This document shows, in pieces, positions 37,518 to 37,518 of a DNA stretch of 37,518 nt. The notes under the pieces were generated by a model. It had not been told where the DNA came from. It saw only the letters and a program-made list of their open reading frames with translations, and did not search any database. The translations under genes were made by a program, and so were the position numbers. The stretch covers positions 4,970 through 42,487 of the forward strand of contig PCVX01000058.1 of NCBI GenBank assembly GCA_002796105.1, in the 5' to 3' direction. The stretch is from Candidatus Omnitrophica bacterium CG11_big_fil_rev_8_21_14_0_20_63_9. GTDB taxonomy: Bacteria > Omnitrophota > Gorgyraeia > Aquiviventales > Aquiviventaceae. Position 1 is the stretch's first letter. Every line of letters starts with the position of its first letter.

Positions 37518-37518
37518 G

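Overview
The window is high-GC (clearly above 60% by eye), densely coded bacterial DNA from a double-membrane type of cell. It has lipoproteins with lipoboxes, a signal peptidase, an L,D-transpeptidase, an NlpC/P60 hydrolase and a YfgC/LoiP-like M48 lipoprotein peptidase. The mix (bacterial Elp3, divergent-PAP DUF212 protein, LysM L,D-transpeptidase, a very long coiled-coil signalling protein, several small unassigned proteins) resembles uncultured phyla such as Omnitrophota. That placement is an inference from gene content, not a phylogeny. No phage genes, insertion sequences, CRISPR arrays or rRNA genes were seen. No gene-free stretch exceeds about 230 bp; the longest (29292-29519, 23514-23703, 33274-33426, 12286-12429) are described as features.

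Layout. 2-3803: end of a BatA-like protein, a double-VWA membrane protein and a PDZ protein, joined by ATGA overlaps. 3805-4434: lexA with a palindrome inside its own promoter. 4493-4714: small membrane protein. 4711-7966 (minus): aldo/keto reductase, NlpC/P60 lipoprotein and DUF819 membrane protein, all overlapping. 8032-8635: single-domain AsnC/RAM protein and a ferredoxin, ended by a bidirectional terminator. 8712-10274 (minus): elp3, divergent from a YidJ-like GNAT and def. 11176-12285 (minus): ygfZ, divergent from a folate/purine operon at 12430-18578 (pabB, pabC, purH, a 27-aa membrane microprotein, an unknown protein, folC and a 59-aa tautomerase). 18567-19462 (minus): a micro-ORF and an M48 lipoprotein peptidase.

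19570-27665 is a signalling block. A PAS histidine kinase, two single-domain receivers and a receiver fused to a GspE/PilB secretion ATPase form four overlapping genes. A structured leader RNA follows, then a 1180-aa six-TM/coiled-coil protein that looks like a histidine kinase but has Asn at the phospho-acceptor site, then a degenerate receiver. 27716-31670 concerns export and proteolysis: signal peptidase I, a trypsin-like protease, a second copy of the leader RNA, and a secreted gametolysin-like metalloprotease. 31750-33273 (minus) is comM. 33427-36426 is a coiled-coil membrane protein, DUF212, a LysM L,D-transpeptidase and accA. 36423-37517 (minus) is a stomatin/SPFH protein, tRNA-Leu(CAA) and a receiver, packed with almost no spacers.

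Two patterns cut across the annotation. First, nine genes have a -10 hexamer ending only 6-10 nt before the start codon, with no Shine-Dalgarno between. This points to widespread leaderless mRNAs with -35 elements of the TTGCGC/TTGCCN type. Second, two promoters 5.8 kb apart drive a matching RNA of about 120 nt: +1 GTACGA, a two-helix element with a covarying 7-bp stem and a 13-nt loop, then an intrinsic terminator. It is a candidate undescribed riboswitch or sRNA family. It precedes the long pseudo-kinase and the secreted metalloprotease.
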